A stretch of DNA of 59,203 bases from Candidatus Eisenbacteria bacterium (lineage in GTDB: Bacteria; Orphanbacterota; Orphanbacteria; Orphanbacterales; Orphanbacteraceae). How positions within the stretch are numbered: the first letter of the stretch is position 1; every line of letters starts with the position of its first letter. The notes beneath the pieces were generated by a model. It made no database searches and was not told the DNA's origin. It worked only from the letters and a program-made list of their open reading frames with translations. Positions 33,567-41,726 of this stretch are shown here, piece by piece. A program made the position numbers and the translations under genes. The stretch spans positions 1 to 59,203 of the forward strand of contig VGIW01000009.1 in the NCBI GenBank assembly GCA_016867715.1, written 5' to 3'.

Positions 33567-36206
33567 CTACTTGGCGGCGGCCGTGTCCGGCGGCGCTTCC
33601 CTCTTCTTCTCGCGGCCGAGGAGATCCTTGAGAGGACTCTTCTCCCCGGTGAGGAGGTTGTCGATCGCTCCCTTGACCTTGTCGTCCGAGTTGAGCTTCT
33701 GGAGAAGATCGCCCAGATTCCGGACCCCCGCGTGCGAGGCGGTCTTCGCGGCATCGTAGGTGAGAACGGGTTCTTTCGCCGTCCCGGTCAACCGAAAGTC
33801 GAGGAGGATCCGTCCCGATTCGTCCGCGAAGAGACCGGCAAGAGTCGTCTTCTCCCGATACCGCCTCGAGACCGCTTCCGAAAGAAGAACCGAGATCCCG
33901 TAGTCGAGGGTTCCGTCGAAGCCGACCGCGCCCGAGATGTTCCAGTCGGCGTCGGGCGAGGCGATGACGAGATCGTCGAGGCGGAGCTTCCCGTCCGCGA
34001 CCGAGAAAGCGGACCACATCTCGCGGAACCGGACGTCCTTCATCTCGCCCAAACCGAGAAAGCTCGACAGACGGCCGAGAGCCGGGAGGTTCCGGATCGA
34101 CCCGTCCTTCGCGCGCACGTTTCCGGAAGCCGACAGATGACGGAGGAGTTCCTCTTCGGTGAGGCCGCTCCCCTCCCATTCCGACTCCATCTCGAAGCGG
34201 CCGAAGAGAACGTCGCGCGCCGGCGTGAGGCTCGAAAGGAAGTCATTCGCCTCGAGATCCTCGGCTCGCGCGCGGAAGCGATAGATCGCCTCGCCCGGGC
34301 CGCCGATCTCGACGCGCGCGTTTCCGGAGACCGAGCCGCGATAGACCTTCGCCGCGAGATCGGTGAGGTCGATCTCTCCCGGAGGGACGACGGAGATCTT
34401 TCCTTTGAGCGAGGAGAGGGGAATCCGGTAGGCGATCGCGCTGTCCGCGGCAAGCGTTCCGGAGAGAACGCCGTCCTCGACTCGAAGATCGGACGCGGCC
34501 TTCCGCACGCGCACCCCGCCGAAGACACCGTGCGCGAGATCGAGTCGAATCGTGCCGCTTCCTTTCTCGATATCGAGCCGCGCGTCCGCGCCGGCGAGAA
34601 CGTTCACGCCGGTGAGAAGGGTGTCGATTCGAATCCGTCCTGCCGCGTCGATGGGCGGAAGGGGCGGGAGAACGAGCGGGACCTCCCCCGGCTTCGGAGC
34701 GGGCGCGCCCTCCTCGGGCGCAGGGAGAAACGCGTTGAGATCGATCTTCTGCGTGCGAAGATCGAACTCCGCCGAGAGCGCTCCGAGAGGGTTTCGGATG
34801 GATCCGGAAAGGATTGTGGGCGAACCATTGAAATCAAAATGAAATGCGCTCGTCTCCGCGGTCTCCCCCCGGAGCGCGATCCTTCCGTGTCCGTTCTCGA
34901 CCTGAATCGGCGGCTCCTCGGACGCGGCGGAAAGGTTCTCCGCATCGATCGCGCCGTTTAGCGAGAGGCCCTCCGGAGTCTTCGCCGGTCCGTTCGCTCG
35001 GATGTCGAGCTTCAACCTTCCGCCGGCGCGGAGCTTCTCGGGTAGGAGACCCGCCGCGGCGAGCGCATCGAGATCAACCTCCCCGTTCACGGAGAGATCG
35101 AGAATCGGGTCCTCATAGTGGGCGACGGTCCCGCTCACCGCGAAGGGCTTTCCCGCGACCTCGGCGGTGAGGTTCTCGATGACGGCTTTCTCCTCCGTCG
35201 CCTCGATCCGACCCGCGAGGCGTTCGATCCTTCCCGGATAGAGCTTGTTCCGAACTTCCAGGCCCCCGAGAGAGAGAGCGATCCGATACGAGACCGGCTC
35301 CCCGGCGGCGAACCGCACCTCCCCCTCCACCGCAAGCGGACCCGATCCCTCGAAACCGCCGGCGCGTTCCGCGGGGAGAAGCGAGAGGATCTCCTCGAGG
35401 CGGATCTCCGGAGTCGCGAGAGTGAACGCGCCTCGCGGGGCCTCGGGGATTCCCGACACCTCGCCTTCGAGAGAGAGGGAGAGCTTCCTCGCCGAGACGG
35501 CAAGATCGCGAACACGAGCGGTCCCCGCGGCCGGGCTGTATTCGACCTCGTATTCGGCGCTCACCGGACCGAACCCGCCCGCGTATCCGATCGCGCCGAG
35601 CCCGGGCGCGTAGAACCGGCCTGCATGAACCGTCCCTTCCGCGACGAGCGGTCCCCCGCGCGCCCCGAGACGAAGCGCGGTCCGCGCGGAGACGCTGTCG
35701 AGAAGGAAGTCCGCTCCGGCCGCGCGGTCGATCACCCGAACCATTCCCTCCTCGATCTCGGCGGACGAAAGAAGGAGGGTGAACGAGGCGGCGAGGTCTG
35801 TTTCCGGCCGGGCGGGAGGAGGCGCGGCGGGCGCTCCCTCCTTCGCCGGCGGTTTCTCTTCGACCACGAGAGCCACATCGATTCCTCTCGCCGCGACCCG
35901 GGCGATCTCGATCCTCCGGGAAAGAAGGGGAAGAAGGCGCATGGAAACCTTCGCCTCTCGAAGGTCAATGAGCGGAGGATCTTCAGCCGCCCGATTCGCG
36001 ACGCGAAGCCCGCGGACCTCGATCCCGAGCGGGAAGAGCGAGATCCGGGCGTCGTCGAGGGAGACCTCGGAGCCGAGCGCCTCGCTCGCTTTCTCGACCG
36101 CCAGACGGCGCACTTTTTCCGGGGGAAAGAAGACGCGGACGGAGAGAACGGCGCCGACCGCGAGAACGAGAACCACGACCGCGACAATGCCGACCGCCTT
36201 GCGCAT
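33567..36206 (-). CDS. large AsmA-family protein
   Basis: An 879-residue protein with one N-terminal membrane anchor (about 5-25, VGIVAVVVLVLAVGAVLSV). The AsmA start follows: RRLAVEKASEALGSEVSLDDARISLFPLGIEVRGL. A long beta-rich periplasmic region is followed by the AsmA C-terminal motif near the end (LDDLVIASPDADWNISGAVG, GTAKEPVLTYD). AsmA-like proteins form groove-shaped bridges implicated in phospholipid transport to the outer membrane, which supports a diderm envelope. A proline-rich linker (KPPAKEGAPAAPPPARPETD) interrupts the N-terminal domain. GGAGG seven bases upstream fixes ATG 36206; an open frame extends back to 36326 without support. Confidence 0.87.
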   Translation of the reverse strand: MRKAVGIVAVVVLVLAVGAVLSVRVFFPPEKVRRLAVEKASEALGSEVSLDDARISLFPLGIEVRGLRVANRAAEDPPLIDLREAKVSMRLLPLLSRRIEIARVAARGIDVALVVEEKPPAKEGAPAAPPPARPETDLAASFTLLLSSAEIEEGMVRVIDRAAGADFLLDSVSARTALRLGARGGPLVAEGTVHAGRFYAPGLGAIGYAGGFGPVSAEYEVEYSPAAGTARVRDLAVSARKLSLSLEGEVSGIPEAPRGAFTLATPEIRLEEILSLLPAERAGGFEGSGPLAVEGEVRFAAGEPVSYRIALSLGGLEVRNKLYPGRIERLAGRIEATEEKAVIENLTAEVAGKPFAVSGTVAHYEDPILDLSVNGEVDLDALAAAGLLPEKLRAGGRLKLDIRANGPAKTPEGLSLNGAIDAENLSAASEEPPIQVENGHGRIALRGETAETSAFHFDFNGSPTILSGSIRNPLGALSAEFDLRTQKIDLNAFLPAPEEGAPAPKPGEVPLVLPPLPPIDAAGRIRIDTLLTGVNVLAGADARLDIEKGSGTIRLDLAHGVFGGVRVRKAASDLRVEDGVLSGTLAADSAIAYRIPLSSLKGKISVVPPGEIDLTDLAAKVYRGSVSGNARVEIGGPGEAIYRFRARAEDLEANDFLSSLTPARDVLFGRFEMESEWEGSGLTEEELLRHLSASGNVRAKDGSIRNLPALGRLSSFLGLGEMKDVRFREMWSAFSVADGKLRLDDLVIASPDADWNISGAVGFDGTLDYGISVLLSEAVSRRYREKTTLAGLFADESGRILLDFRLTGTAKEPVLTYDAAKTASHAGVRNLGDLLQKLNSDDKVKGAIDNLLTGEKSPLKDLLGREKKREAPPDTAAAK

Positions 36207-36421
36207 GATCACGCCTCCGCGAGAAGGTTTCCGCTTCGAGCAGGAGAAAACCCGCCGCGGGTTCCCGGCGTCTTCCGGAAACCCGCTTCCCCGCACAATG
36301 GAAACACCGCCCGGCGCGAAAGGCACCCGTTTTTTCGCTCCGGGTTTCTTTGCTGGGAAGCGCCGGATGGGGGATAATCCGGTGAAAAGGACCGAGCGGC
36401 TCGTGAACGAGGAGGTGGAAG

Positions 36422-36724
36422 ATGCCGACGTTCGTCCTCATGACCCGTCTCGCCCCCGACGCGCTCAAGGACGCGGAGGGACGGAGAAGCAGGGGAAAGG
36501 CCTGGATGCAGAAGGTGAAGAGCGCGTGCCCGAACGTGAAGTGGATCGCGCACTACGCGCTCCTCGGCCCGTACGATTTCATGGACATCTACGAGGCGCC
36601 GGACGTGGAGACGGCCCATCGAGTCTCGCTGATCTCGCGCGCGGAGGGAGCGCTCACCGCCGAGAGCTGGGAGGCGATGCCGTACGAGAGCTTCCTCAAG
36701 CTGATGGAGGGCCTTAGCGTCTAG
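36422..36724 (+). CDS. GYD-domain protein
   Basis: A 100-residue single-domain protein of the GYD family, named for the motif seen here as LLGPYDFMDIYEAPD (about residues 47-61), where Gly-Tyr-Asp has become Gly-Pro-Tyr-Asp. The fold is a ferredoxin-like alpha/beta domain, often dimeric. Biochemical function is unknown. AGGAGG lies six bases before the ATG. It is divergent from AsmA with a 215-base gap and convergent with the cupin gene. Confidence 0.87.
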   Translation: MPTFVLMTRLAPDALKDAEGRRSRGKAWMQKVKSACPNVKWIAHYALLGPYDFMDIYEAPDVETAHRVSLISRAEGALTAESWEAMPYESFLKLMEGLSV

Positions 36725-36772
36725 CCTGGACTATGCACGCGTTTCCTGCTGCGGCCGCGGATCGCGATTCCG

Positions 36773-37111
36773 TCAGCGCTTGGGCTTGTAGCGGTCCTTT
36801 TCGGCGAAGAAGTCGATCGCCCGAAAGAGCGCGGGGAACCTCGCCGAGTGGACGGCGCCTGCCGCGACGTGATAGGCGTCCCCGGCTCGATAGCGCTTCG
36901 TCTCTCCGCCGACGGTGAGCTCCATCTCCCCATCGAGGACGACGCCCCACTGCTCGCCGTGGCTGTGCGGGGAGACCTCGCCGATCGGCTCGATCTCGAG
37001 AAAGACGATCTGATGGTCATTCCCCTGCGAGATCCAGCCGCGGACGCCGGGGAACGGGATGTCCGCCTCGGGAAGGCTCTTGATCATCGGCGGGAACGCG
37101 CGCCCGTCCAT
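36773..37111 (-). CDS. cupin-domain protein
   Basis: A 112-residue single-domain cupin. The metal motif 1 region is SPHSHGEQWGVVLDGEMELTV (two His, one Glu/Gln) and motif 2 is YRAGDAYHVAAGAVHSARFP. Length and motif spacing fit small cupins of unknown ligand. I start at 37111 because GAGAGGAG lies directly upstream; the frame is open to 37150. It is divergent from YjbQ. Confidence 0.9.
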   Translation of the reverse strand: MDGRAFPPMIKSLPEADIPFPGVRGWISQGNDHQIVFLEIEPIGEVSPHSHGEQWGVVLDGEMELTVGGETKRYRAGDAYHVAAGAVHSARFPALFRAIDFFAEKDRYKPKR

Positions 37112-37218
37112 CTTCTCTCCTCTCGTGAGGGTGCCGATCGAGTCTACCATAAGGAGAGCGGCCGGATCTCTGGCAAACCAACGGCTCCCTTAGGGGGGGC
37201 TTCGCGGAGGCAACGAAG

Positions 37219-37641
37219 ATGAAATCGACTACCGAACGATTGACGTTCAATGTTCCCGAGCGGATGGCCTTCTTGAACATCACGCCTCAGGTCGAGGCGA
37301 TCGTCGCGAAGAGCGGCGTGCAGGAAGGGCTTTGCCTCGTGAACGCGATGCACATCACCGCATCCGTCTTCATCAACGACGACGAGCCGGGACTGCACGA
37401 GGATTACCGGAGGTGGCTCGAAGAGCTGGCTCCGTTCGATCCTTCGCCGGAGCGCTACAAGCACAACCGGACGGGCGAGGAGAACGGCGACGCGCATCAC
37501 AAGCGCCAGATCATGGGACGCGAGGTCGTCGTCGCGGTCACGAAGGGGCGCCTCGACTTCGGGCCCTGGGAGCAGATCTTCTACGGCGAGTTCGACGGCC
37601 GCCGCCCGAAGCGCGTGCTGGTGAAGGTGATCGGGGAGTAG
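37219..37641 (+). CDS. yjbQ: YjbQ/UPF0047 family protein
   Basis: A 140-residue protein of the UPF0047 family, members of which complement thiamin-phosphate synthase loss through a side activity. The conserved metal-site residues appear in [21 protein letters not shown] and [13 protein letters not shown], and the closing segment [16 protein letters not shown] is diagnostic. Length is standard. CGGAGGCAACGAAG precedes the ATG. The physiological role is unknown; no thiamin genes are near. Confidence 0.92.
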   Translation: MKSTTERLTFNVPERMAFLNITPQVEAIVAKSGVQEGLCLVNAMHITASVFINDDEPGLHEDYRRWLEELAPFDPSPERYKHNRTGEENGDAHHKRQIMGREVVVAVTKGRLDFGPWEQIFYGEFDGRRPKRVLVKVIGE

Positions 37642-37722
37642 GCGGAGGAGAAGCGGCTCTTCTTGCGGTTCTTGCTTCGGCCCGAAGGAACGATGCGCGC
37701 GTTTCTGCGGTTCGCCCCTCCC

Positions 37723-37751
37723 TTGACCCCCCTCCCTCCTTCCGGTACCCT
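37723..37751 (+). promoter_or_regulatory. promoter of the ammonia-lyase gene
   Basis: TTGACC (37723-37728), a 17-base gap, then TACCCT (37746-37751), about 80 bases before the ATG at 37835. Confidence 0.5.
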
Positions 37752-37834
37752 CGTGGCTCGCGGGGGAGAACGCCGAAACTTATTGTTGCGGCGCGCGTTG
37801 GCGAGCGCGGGCGAGCGATCTCTGGGGGTGCAGC

Positions 37835-39358
37835 ATGAGCCTTGTCGTCCGAGGAAGCGGTATGACCGTGGAGGACGTGGTCCGCGTTGCGCGCGGGCGC
37901 GAACCGATCGCCATCGATCCGGAGGCGGTCCGCCGCATCGAGAAGTGCCGCGCGATGCTTGATGCCAAAATTAAAGCGCGCGAGATCATGTACGGGGTCA
38001 ACACGGGAATCGGCGAGTTCTCCGAGGTCGTCCTCTCCGATGAACAAACCGAGCTTTTCCAGCGCTACCTCATCTACAGCCACACGGCCGGATGGGGAGA
38101 GCCGTTCCCCGAGGAGATCGTGCGCGCGGCGATGCTCACGCGGATCAACGTGCATTGCCACGGCAACTCCGGGCAACGTCCGATCGTCACCCGAACGCTC
38201 GCCGAGATGCTGAACAAAGGGGTCACTCCGGTCGTCTTCCAGAAGGGGTCCGTCGGCGCGTGCGGCGACCTTTCCCCGATGGGGCAGATGGCCCTCGTGC
38301 TCCTCGGCGAGGGCGAAGCCTATTACAAGGGGAAGCGGATGCCGGGCAGACAGGCGATGGACGCCGCCGGGATCCCGACGATCGTCTATGAGGCGCGCGA
38401 CGGCCTCGCCGTCATCAACGGTTCAAACGTCACGCTCGGCATGGGCTGCCTTCTCATCGACGAGATCGACAAGCTCCTACGCACGGCGGAAATTACCGCG
38501 GCGGTCACGCTCGAGGCGTTGAACGCGAACATGAAGCCGTACGACGAGCGGCTCCACGTTCTCCGCGGCTTTCCCGGGGCGGCGGCGAGCGCGCGGAACA
38601 TCATGAAGGTCGTCCGCGGGAGCGCGTTCCTCGCGAGCAAAACGAAGAAGGTTCAGGACGCGTACTCGATGCGATCAACCCCCCAGGTCCTCGGCGCCGT
38701 GCGGGACGCGCTCAAGTACGCGCGCGAGCAGTTTCTCATCGAGCTGAACGGCGTCGGCGACAACCCGATCTTCATTCCCGAGGACAACCTCGTCCTCACC
38801 GGCGCGAACTTCCAGGGGACGCCGATCTCGATGCCGCTCGACCTTCTCGCGATCGGCGTGACGACCGCCTCGGTACTGTCCGAGCGCCGCATGAACCGGC
38901 TTGTGAACCCGGCGCTCAGCGTCGGTCTTCCCCCCTTCCTCACGAAGAATCCCGGCATGATGTCCGGGCTCATGCTCTCGCAGTACACGGCGGGCGCGCT
39001 GATCTGCGAGCAGAGGATCCTCTCGCACCCGGCGGCGACCGGATCGATCCCCGCCGCGGCCGACCAGGAGGACTTCGTCAGCATGGGGATGACCTCGGCG
39101 CACAAGCTCCGCACGATTCTCGACAACGCGTACGGCGTCCTCGCGATCGAGCTGATCGCGGGCGCGCAGGCGCTCGACTTCCGCGGCCAAGAATCGGGGC
39201 CCGGGGTGCGCGCCGCGCATGAGACGATCCGCAAGCATGTTCCGCGCCTCGAAGAGGACCGACCGCTCCACGAGGACAACAACCGGATGACCGAGGCGGT
39301 TCGTGCTTGGGAGATCTTGGACGCCGTCGAGAAGGTGGCCGGTCGATTGGAGTCGTGA
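37835..39358 (+). CDS. aromatic amino-acid ammonia-lyase/aminomutase with Ala-Cys-Gly cofactor triad
   Basis: A 507-residue MIO-family enzyme (histidine, phenylalanine or tyrosine lyase or mutase). Family marks: YGVNTGIGEF (53-62), GNSGQRP-type segment (110-115), cofactor loop GSVGACGDLSPMGQ (138-151), AYSMRSTPQVLGA and AADQEDFVSMG. The triad that cyclises to MIO is normally Ala-Ser-Gly; here it is Ala142-Cys143-Gly144. His83 (YSHTAGWG) sits at the substrate-selectivity position used by histidine and tyrosine lyases. No hut genes are adjacent, so substrate is open. An SD-like CTGGGGGTG lies near the ATG; CTC-rich sequence precedes it. A sigma70-like promoter lies upstream. Confidence 0.9.
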   Translation: MSLVVRGSGMTVEDVVRVARGREPIAIDPEAVRRIEKCRAMLDAKIKAREIMYGVNTGIGEFSEVVLSDEQTELFQRYLIYSHTAGWGEPFPEEIVRAAMLTRINVHCHGNSGQRPIVTRTLAEMLNKGVTPVVFQKGSVGACGDLSPMGQMALVLLGEGEAYYKGKRMPGRQAMDAAGIPTIVYEARDGLAVINGSNVTLGMGCLLIDEIDKLLRTAEITAAVTLEALNANMKPYDERLHVLRGFPGAAASARNIMKVVRGSAFLASKTKKVQDAYSMRSTPQVLGAVRDALKYAREQFLIELNGVGDNPIFIPEDNLVLTGANFQGTPISMPLDLLAIGVTTASVLSERRMNRLVNPALSVGLPPFLTKNPGMMSGLMLSQYTAGALICEQRILSHPAATGSIPAAADQEDFVSMGMTSAHKLRTILDNAYGVLAIELIAGAQALDFRGQESGPGVRAAHETIRKHVPRLEEDRPLHEDNNRMTEAVRAWEILDAVEKVAGRLES

Positions 39359-39430
39359 TCCGGGCGGCGGCGCCGGACGGACAGCCCTGAAAAGAGCCGG
39401 ATCGGACCGGCCGAAGATCGCGGGAAATCC

Positions 39431-39669
39431 TTGCTTTTCCTCGCGGCGGTTCCGTGATATGATTGCCGGTGAAGAGAGGTGCGGCGCCTTTTCGGCCGGG
39501 TGCCCTACGTTAGAAGTTCCATGGGTCCTTCCTGTAGCGCTTCCCCCGATTTCCGTCAGGTGTCTGATCGTCCTCTCGTGTCCTGTCGTCTCGGCATCGG
39601 CGCCGCGGCGGCGAGCTACTCCCAAGACGTTCCATCGCGCGCGAGGACGTCGACTCAACAGGAGAGAAC
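39431..39669 (+). promoter_or_regulatory. promoter and long leader of the RRM gene
   Basis: GATATGAT (39456-39463) resembles a -10, with TTGCTT at 39431-39436 as a poorly spaced -35. About 200 untranslated bases follow before CAGGAGAGAAC and the ATG. The whole 39359-39669 gap carries no other open frame of merit. Long leaders are usual for cold-shock-type RNA-binding genes and could fold to control translation. Confidence 0.4.
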
Positions 39670-39972
39670 ATGACGAAGATCTATGTCGGCAACCTTCCCT
39701 TCACGGCCACGGAAGACGAAGTGCGCTCGCTCTTCGAGAAGCATGGTGCCGTCCACTCGGTCAACCTTGTCACGGACCGCTACACGGGGCAGCCGCGAGG
39801 CTTCTGCTTCGTGGAGATGGACGACAACACGGCCCAGGCCGCGATCAGCGCGATCAACGGCTACGACATGGGCGGGAGGTCCCTGAAGGTCGACGAGGCG
39901 AAGCCGCGCCAGGGCGGCGGGGGCGGCGGCGGCAGAGGCGGCGGCCGAGGGGACAGAGGGAACCGCTGGTAG
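39670..39972 (+). CDS. glycine-rich RRM RNA-binding protein
   Basis: A 100-residue single RNA-recognition-motif protein. RNP2 is KIYVGNLPF (3-11) and RNP1 is RGFCFVEM (48-55), with Phe/Tyr positions intact for stacking on RNA bases. The last 25 residues are a Gly/Arg tail (RQGGGGGGGRGGGRGDRG), as in cyanobacterial Rbp and plant GRP proteins. It probably binds mRNA, often under cold stress. It stands alone with its own leader and terminator. Confidence 0.95.
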   Translation: MTKIYVGNLPFTATEDEVRSLFEKHGAVHSVNLVTDRYTGQPRGFCFVEMDDNTAQAAISAINGYDMGGRSLKVDEAKPRQGGGGGGGRGGGRGDRGNRW

Positions 39973-39992
39973 GTTCGAACTTCCGAGCGAAG

Positions 39993-40029
39993 AGAGCGGG
40001 GGCGCGGGATGCGTTCCCGCTCTTTCTTT
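39993..40029 (+). terminator. terminator of the RRM gene
   Basis: The stem AGAGCGGG/CCCGCTCT (39993-40000 with 40016-40023) is followed by TTCTTTCGTT, 20 bases after the RRM stop. Confidence 0.75.
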
Positions 40030-40147
40030 CGTTGCGATCCCGATGCGCGAGTAGAAGGCGGGCGGCCGAGCCGCCGGAGCGTGTGATAGGATGAGCGTCG
40101 GGCTCGGACATCGACCGCGTCTCGATCGGACAGGGAAGAGGTCGCGA

Positions 40148-40669
40148 ATGAAGCAATGCGGACGCTTTCTTCTTGCCGGTCTTGCCGCCGCGCTGGTTCT
40201 CTCGTGCGGAGGGAAGCCAGAGGTCGTCGAGACCCGCTATCCCGACGGCCGCCTGCGCGTGCGCCGCGCCGTTCGCCTCGACGAGGACGGAAGGCAGGTC
40301 AATCACGGGCCGTACATCGCCTGGCATCCGAACGGTCAACAAGAAACCAAGTGCGAGTACCGCGCGGGGAAACGCTACGGCCGCTTCACGTATTGGCATG
40401 CGAACGGCGTCAAGGCGCGCGAGGGCGCGTACCGCGACGGCAAAGAAGAGGGGCTTTGGGTGCGCCGGCATGAGAACGGCGCCAAGAAGTCCGAGACCTT
40501 CTTTCGGAACGGACGAGAAGAGGGAACATACACCGCGTGGCACCCCGACGGAACCAAGGCCGAAGAGGGCGAGTTTCGAGAGGGGATGCGGGAGGGTCTC
40601 TGGACGACCTACGACGCGAGCGGATCGAAAACATCCGAGCGGTTCTTCCGCGGAGGCGTTTCCGAGTAG
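40148..40669 (+). CDS. lipoprotein with MORN-like (YwqK-type) repeats
   Basis: A 173-residue lipoprotein: hydrophobic leader ending ALVLSC, a good lipobox, followed by GGKPEVVETRYPDG. The rest is about five tandem MORN-like units of roughly 22 residues (HGPYIAWHPNGQQETKCEYRAG, RYGRFTYWHANGVKAREGAY and so on, each with G-x-(Y/F/L)-x-x-(W/Y)-x-x-(N/D)-G). Such proteins are often labelled YwqK-family antitoxins, but the lipid anchor and lone position argue for a periplasmic or surface role. GAAGAGG before ATG 40148 sets the start. Confidence 0.85.
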   Translation: MKQCGRFLLAGLAAALVLSCGGKPEVVETRYPDGRLRVRRAVRLDEDGRQVNHGPYIAWHPNGQQETKCEYRAGKRYGRFTYWHANGVKAREGAYRDGKEEGLWVRRHENGAKKSETFFRNGREEGTYTAWHPDGTKAEEGEFREGMREGLWTTYDASGSKTSERFFRGGVSE

Positions 40670-40853
40670 ACGCGCGCGCTGCAGAAAAGGGGACGGCGGC
40701 GGATCGCGCGACACATCAATCGGTTGCGAGCGGCGGTTCGGAAAGCAACCGAGACGATGCAACACTTCTGCCCCTCCGCGCGTCTCTTGCGGTGGAACCG
40801 GTCGTGCGCCCCGGAGCGGCATCCGAGATGAACCCCAGGACGTGGACCTCCCG

Positions 40854-41726
40854 ATGAGCGAAGAACATCGCGACTGGATTTGGCGCGTCATCATCATCGG
40901 TGTGTTTGCGCTCGTGCTTGCGTACTCCGGCGTCTTCCTTGCGCGCGAGTACACAAAGGTCGCCCGCTTCGTCCGAATGGGGGACATCTGGAGCTTCGTC
41001 GCCCTCGCGGCGCCGGGCCCGGCGGTCTTCACCGAGGTTTCCAACCAGGACTTCGTCGGCGCGCCGTATCCATCGCCCGGCGATACGCTCCTCGAGTTGA
41101 ACGGCCTGCCGGCGACGGCGCGGAACTACTTCAGCACCTTCAACACGGAGACGCCCCCGGGAAAGGTGATCCCGATCCGCTTCCGCAGTCGGGGAGTGGA
41201 TCATGAAAACCAGGTCATCACGCGGTCGATTCCCGGCCTTCTCCGTTTTCAGGTGGTGAGCCTCTTCATCCTCAGGACTCTCCTCACGCTCGCTCTCGTG
41301 TTCGTCGGTTTCTGGGCGTTCGCGCGGAGGCCGATCTCGCCCCCCGTGCGGACACTCGCTCTTTTCAGCTTCGCGACGGCGGTCGGCATGCTCCAGCAGC
41401 GCGTCGTGATCGCTGAGGAGTATGCCTCCTTCGAGATCCCGTACGCGAACCTCCTTAGGCTCGCCTTCGCCGCGCTCGCGTTCTTCGCGCCTGTTTTCTA
41501 TCTCAAGCTTCTCCTCGTCTTTCCGAGGACGAACTCGTTCTACGCCGCCCACAGGAAAGCGGTGAACGCCCTCCTTTTCCTTCCGGGATGCGCGCTCTTC
41601 GCGCTCGCCCTCGCCGATCGGATCGGGCTCGCGGGTCTCGTGGCGGTGCACGGAACTCTCTTTCTCCTCCTCGGCTCCTTTCTCCTTGTCCGGAGCTTCG
41701 CACGGGCGGAGAGCTTCGTCGCGTGA
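40854..41726 (+). pseudogene. membrane/PDZ-like N-terminal part of an interrupted PP2C (SpoIIE) phosphatase
   Basis: A 290-codon open frame: TM1 at about 9-29, an extracytoplasmic PDZ-like stretch (PSPGDTLLELNGLPATARNYF...GKVIPIRFRSRGV), then about five membrane helices. It stops at TGA 41724-41726, right after SFARAESFVA. The same frame stays open beyond the TGA for 549 more codons, continuing with RQTRLVLFGSIPG and two further helices, then GAF-like and phosphatase domains. In related sensors the arginine/glutamine-rich turn after 'ARAESPVA' is continuous, so the TGA looks like a CGA-to-TGA change within one gene of 839 residues. Whether it is a real mutation, a sequencing error or a recoded stop cannot be decided here. 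Confidence 0.75.

Noticed and set aside
41724-41726. Selenocysteine or other recoding of the in-frame TGA
   Set aside because: The flanking context aligns with an Arg/Gln-rich cytosolic turn, not a redox site. Downstream I see only a short TGACGTCA palindrome and no convincing SECIS-like hairpin.
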